From positions 97,677 to 161,676 of the forward strand of contig JBMHDM010000008.1 in the NCBI GenBank assembly GCA_049889395.1: a stretch of DNA of 64,000 nucleotides. Direction: 5' to 3'. The notes under the pieces are model-generated. The model saw only the letters and a list, made by a program, of their open reading frames with translations, was not told the DNA's origin and ran no database searches. This document shows, piece after piece, positions 61,010-64,000 of the stretch. A program made the position numbers and the translations under genes. Every line of letters begins with the position of its first letter. The first letter of the stretch is position 1. This DNA comes from UBA3537 sp049889395. GTDB lineage: Bacteria; Bacteroidota; Bacteroidia; Flavobacteriales; Flavobacteriaceae.

Positions 61010-63490
61010 ATGGCCAAAAATCTAGTCATTGTAGAATCGCCAGCAAAGGCAAAAACTATTGAAAAATTCTTAGGTAAAGATTTTAAAGTAGCATCCAGTT
61101 TTGGACACATTGCAGATTTACCCTCAAAGGAGCTAGGGGTGGACGTTAATGGTGATTTCTCTCCAAAATATGAAGTATCCAAAGACAAAAAAACGGTGGT
61201 TAAGACCTTAAAAGATTTGGCAAAAAAAGCAGATATGGTTTGGTTGGCCAGCGACGAAGATCGTGAGGGAGAAGCGATTGCATGGCATCTAGCAGAAACC
61301 TTAAAATTAAACAAAACCAAAACCAAACGAATCGTGTTCCATGAGATCACCAAATCAGCCATTGAAAAGGCCGTGAAAAATCCGCGTAGTATAGATTACG
61401 ATCTTGTCGATGCGCAGCAGGCTAGACGGGTGTTGGATCGGATTGTCGGCTATGAGCTATCCCCTGTTTTATGGCGAAAAGTTAAAGGTGGCTTGTCGGC
61501 TGGTCGGGTACAATCGGTTTCAGTCAGACTACTTGTAGAACGCGAGAGAGAAATTCAAGCGTTTAATCCCACAACTTCTTACAGGGTAGATGCAGAATTT
61601 ACCACCACCAAGGGCCAGCAGCTAAAAGCTAAACTTTCAAAAGCGTTTGAAACTGAAGACCAAGCCAGAACATTTTTAGAACAAAACATCGATGCAGAAT
61701 TTTTCGTATCATCCCTAGACAAAAAACCGGCTAAAAAATCTCCAGCTCCACCCTTTACGACCTCAACCCTTCAACAAGAGGCCGCCAGAAAATTATATTT
61801 TTCAGTCAGTAAAACCATGAATATGGCTCAACGACTTTATGAGGCAGGTCTGATTACTTACATGAGAACGGATAGCGTAAATCTCTCTGAAGAAGCCCGA
61901 CAAGCAGCCCAAAAAGAAATTAGTACCAATTATGGAGAAATTTACAGCACCCCTAGAAATTTTAAAGGCAAATCTAAAGGAGCGCAAGAAGCCCATGAAG
62001 CGATAAGACCTACGAATTTCTCAAAACACAGCGTTAACTTAGAACGCGATCAGGCTCGTTTGTATGAACTCATATGGAAACGAGCGATTGCTTCTCAAAT
62101 GAGTGAAGCAAAACTTGAAAGAACTAATGTTAAAGTCTCAACAAATAATCACGACAAAGACTTTACAGCCAACGGAGAAGTTATCATATTTGATGGGTTT
62201 TTGAAAGTATATTTAGAAAGTACAGACGATGAAAATGTAGAACAAGACGGCATGCTCCCAGCTATGGCACTAGGTGAGATATTAACTAACATTACAGTCG
62301 TATCTACACAACGCTTTTCAAGACCTCCCTATCGATTTACAGAAGCATCATTAGTTAAAAAGTTAGAAGAATTGGGTATTGGAAGGCCATCAACATATGC
62401 GCCAACTATTTCTACGATCCAAAATAGAAATTACGTTGAAAAAGGAACTGTCGAAGGCCAGGAAAGACAATATAAAGTACTGACTCTGAAGGAAAGTAAA
62501 GTGATCGAGAAGATAATGTCAGAAAATTTTGGGTCTGATAAAGGAAAATTAGTCCCTACCGATATAGGAATGATTGTTACCGACTTTTTGGTTAATCATT
62601 TTGAAGCCATTTTGGACTATAATTTTACGGCCAAGGTTGAAGCCGATTTTGATGCGATAGCATCTGGTAAGGCCGACTGGACAGAAATGATGAAAAGTTT
62701 CTACGACACTTTTCATCACCAGGTAGAAGATGTTCGAGAGAACGCCAACCGCGAATCTGGAGAACGCGTTCTTGGGACCGACCCAGCTACTGGTCGCCAA
62801 GTCAGTGTTCGTTTGGGTAAATTTGGGCCTATGGCTCAAATCGGAAAACCTGACGAAGAGGATAAACCAATATTTGCCAGTGTACCACCTCATTTACAAC
62901 TTAGCTCCATCACATTTGATCAGGTGATGGACTTGTTTAAGCTCCCGAAAGACCTAGGTGTTTACGACGGAGAAGATGTTGTAGTCAATAATGGCAGATA
63001 TGGGCCATATGTAAGACATGGAAAAACTTTCATTTCCCTACCAAAAGGAATGGACCCCATGTCTGTTGAAATAGATCATGCAGTAGAGCTTATCAAACAA
63101 AAAGCTCAGGCCGACGCACCTATTTATGAATATGAAGGACTGCCTGTTCGAAAAGGTAAGGGTCGATTTGGCCCTTTTATCAAGTGGAACAACATGTTTA
63201 TTAATGTCAATAAAAAGTACGACTGGGACAACTTAAGCTCTTCTGACATTGAGACTTTAATTCAGGACAAAATTCAGAAAGAAAAAGATAAAATTGTTCA
63301 CGATTGGGAGTCTGAAGGCATTCGAGTTGAAAAAGCCCGTTGGGGAAGGCATCACATCATAAAGGGGAAGACTAAAATTGAACTTCCAAAAACTGTTGAT
63401 GCGACTAAATTGACATTAGATGAAGTGCAGTCAATGCTTGAAAAACATAAGCCAAAAGCTTCAACCAAGACACGTAAAAAAAAGAAGTAA
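61010..63490 (+). CDS. topA: DNA topoisomerase I
   Basis: TopA relaxes negative supercoils by a type IA mechanism. The 826-residue protein has the TOPRIM domain (VESPAKAKTIEKFLG, SDEDREGEAIAWHL), the active-site Tyr in GLITYMRTDSVNLS, ELGIGRPSTYAPTI, and C-terminal topoisomerase repeats (GRYGPYVRHG, GRFGPFIKWN) before a Lys-rich tail. It contains no cysteine at all, so the Zn-finger domains found in E. coli TopA are absent and replaced by zinc-free repeats. It is followed after 3 bases by the arginase-like gene. Confidence 0.97.
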   Translation: MAKNLVIVESPAKAKTIEKFLGKDFKVASSFGHIADLPSKELGVDVNGDFSPKYEVSKDKKTVVKTLKDLAKKADMVWLASDEDREGEAIAWHLAETLKLNKTKTKRIVFHEITKSAIEKAVKNPRSIDYDLVDAQQARRVLDRIVGYELSPVLWRKVKGGLSAGRVQSVSVRLLVEREREIQAFNPTTSYRVDAEFTTTKGQQLKAKLSKAFETEDQARTFLEQNIDAEFFVSSLDKKPAKKSPAPPFTTSTLQQEAARKLYFSVSKTMNMAQRLYEAGLITYMRTDSVNLSEEARQAAQKEISTNYGEIYSTPRNFKGKSKGAQEAHEAIRPTNFSKHSVNLERDQARLYELIWKRAIASQMSEAKLERTNVKVSTNNHDKDFTANGEVIIFDGFLKVYLESTDDENVEQDGMLPAMALGEILTNITVVSTQRFSRPPYRFTEASLVKKLEELGIGRPSTYAPTISTIQNRNYVEKGTVEGQERQYKVLTLKESKVIEKIMSENFGSDKGKLVPTDIGMIVTDFLVNHFEAILDYNFTAKVEADFDAIASGKADWTEMMKSFYDTFHHQVEDVRENANRESGERVLGTDPATGRQVSVRLGKFGPMAQIGKPDEEDKPIFASVPPHLQLSSITFDQVMDLFKLPKDLGVYDGEDVVVNNGRYGPYVRHGKTFISLPKGMDPMSVEIDHAVELIKQKAQADAPIYEYEGLPVRKGKGRFGPFIKWNNMFINVNKKYDWDNLSSSDIETLIQDKIQKEKDKIVHDWESEGIRVEKARWGRHHIIKGKTKIELPKTVDATKLTLDEVQSMLEKHKPKASTKTRKKKK

Positions 63491-63493
63491 AGA

Positions 63494-64000
63494 ATGGATT
63501 TTAGTGCACTTTCTCCAATTTCGGATCGTATAGTTGACGATATTGCGTTGTCTCATCGTCAAACATTGGGTAGAAAGTTAGCACTACACACATCAAAATC
63601 TGAACCCGTTCTTAAAGATGTCAATATCGCCATTTTTGGTGTTTTAGAAAACAGAAATTCGACTAGTTCTGTTGGTAATGCGCTACAGTTAAACGAAATA
63701 AGAAAAGTATTTTATGAACTGTTTCCCGGCAATTGGAGTTGTTCAATTGCTGATTTGGGTGATATTCAAGCGGGAGAAACTACAAGTGATACTTATTTTG
63801 CTGTTACAAAAGTTGTTGAGTCGCTTCTGAAACAAGACATTATACCAATAATAATTGGTGGTAGCCAAGACTTAACTTATGCACAATATCGGGCCTATGA
63901 TAAAGTTAAGCCCATGATAAATATTGTCAATATTGATAAAAGTTTTGATCTAGGAGATTCTTCCAAGCCTATTTCTAATCAAAGCTACATTGGAAAAATA
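63494..64000 (+). CDS. Arginase/formimidoylglutamase-fold protein (3' cut by window edge)
   Basis: The visible 169 residues (MDFSALSPISDRIVDDIAL to the edge) show the ureohydrolase-fold N-terminus: DVNIAIFGVLENRNST, NEIRKVFYELFPGNW and DIIPIIIGGSQDLTYAQYRAY (key part IIGGSQDLTYAQ). The usual GGxH metal-binding motif reads GGSQD, so the first metal His is missing and catalysis is doubtful, unless the rest compensates. In F. johnsoniae a gene of this family lies between topA and gldKLMN, so those genes are expected just beyond the window. The start is ATG 63494, 3 bases after topA. Confidence 0.85.
   Translation, partial: MDFSALSPISDRIVDDIALSHRQTLGRKLALHTSKSEPVLKDVNIAIFGVLENRNSTSSVGNALQLNEIRKVFYELFPGNWSCSIADLGDIQAGETTSDTYFAVTKVVESLLKQDIIPIIIGGSQDLTYAQYRAYDKVKPMINIVNIDKSFDLGDSSKPISNQSYIGKI

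Noticed and set aside
1..64000. tRNA, rRNA, tmRNA genes, insertion sequences, phage genes or a replication origin
   Set aside because: None was recognised by reading the intergenic regions; all gaps over 200 bases are explained by the RNase leader, the SAM riboswitch or promoters.

Overview
The window looks like core chromosome of a gliding Flavobacteriaceae bacterium (Bacteroidota, low G+C). The reasons are gliding-motility genes at three places (gldE-gldD, gldB-gldC, and an arginase-like gene next to topA that in relatives precedes gldKLMN), a type IX secretion (T9SS) type B cargo protein, repeated flavobacterial -7 promoter motifs (TAnnTTTG) with few clear Shine-Dalgarno sites, and family-specific proteins (DUF2480, DUF3078, HYC_CC_PP, choice-of-anchor B). 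I saw no rRNA, tRNA, prophage, insertion sequence or CRISPR array.

Layout. 1-1549: 5' part of a secreted repeat protein on the minus strand. 1721-2932: hflX. 2974-11102 (minus): a long SUF iron-sulfur operon (A-type carrier, sufB, lipoprotein, sufC, sufD, sufS, unknown, sufE, DUF59, DUF2480), then a DUF3078 outer-membrane protein. 11211-15748 (minus): a four-gene envelope operon of choice-of-anchor B protein, seven-repeat propeller lipoprotein, MbnP-like copper-binding lipoprotein and di-heme MauG/MbnH-like peroxidase. 15839-20358: thiL, then gldD, gldE, ssb, mutY. 20481-22680: HU, a 29-residue basic protein, a hairpin-rich leader and RNase G/E. 22732-27001 (minus): leuACDB. 27149-34499: a helical-repeat protein, a SAM-I riboswitch with metY-metX, a polyprenyl synthase and dnaG. 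34503-35917 (minus): nadE and an atypical response regulator. 36085-42588: a giant T9SS protein, gldB, gldC. 42594-49706 (minus): purH-mreBCD-mrdA-rodA. 49816-53511: free methionine sulfoxide reductase and a heavy-metal uptake module. 53589-59971 (minus): miaB, sigma-54 activator, lptE, TPR protein, secG, then groES-groEL. 60116-64000: membrane protein, topA and a partial arginase-fold gene.

The most interesting parts are (i) the MbnP/MbnH-like pair embedded with two beta-propeller proteins, a probable copper-related surface system without methanobactin genes; (ii) a run of four hairpins in the roughly 210-nt leader of the RNase G/E gene, suggesting autoregulation; (iii) a copper-type uptake cassette whose three proteins all carry adjacent Cys-Cys pairs; (iv) loss of zinc-binding residues in primase and RNase G/E and a topoisomerase I with no cysteine at all; (v) a response regulator lacking its phospho-acceptor Asp; and (vi) at least seven genes where TTG is the only reasonable start codon. 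All functional statements rest on reading the sequence and recalled family knowledge; no database search was run.
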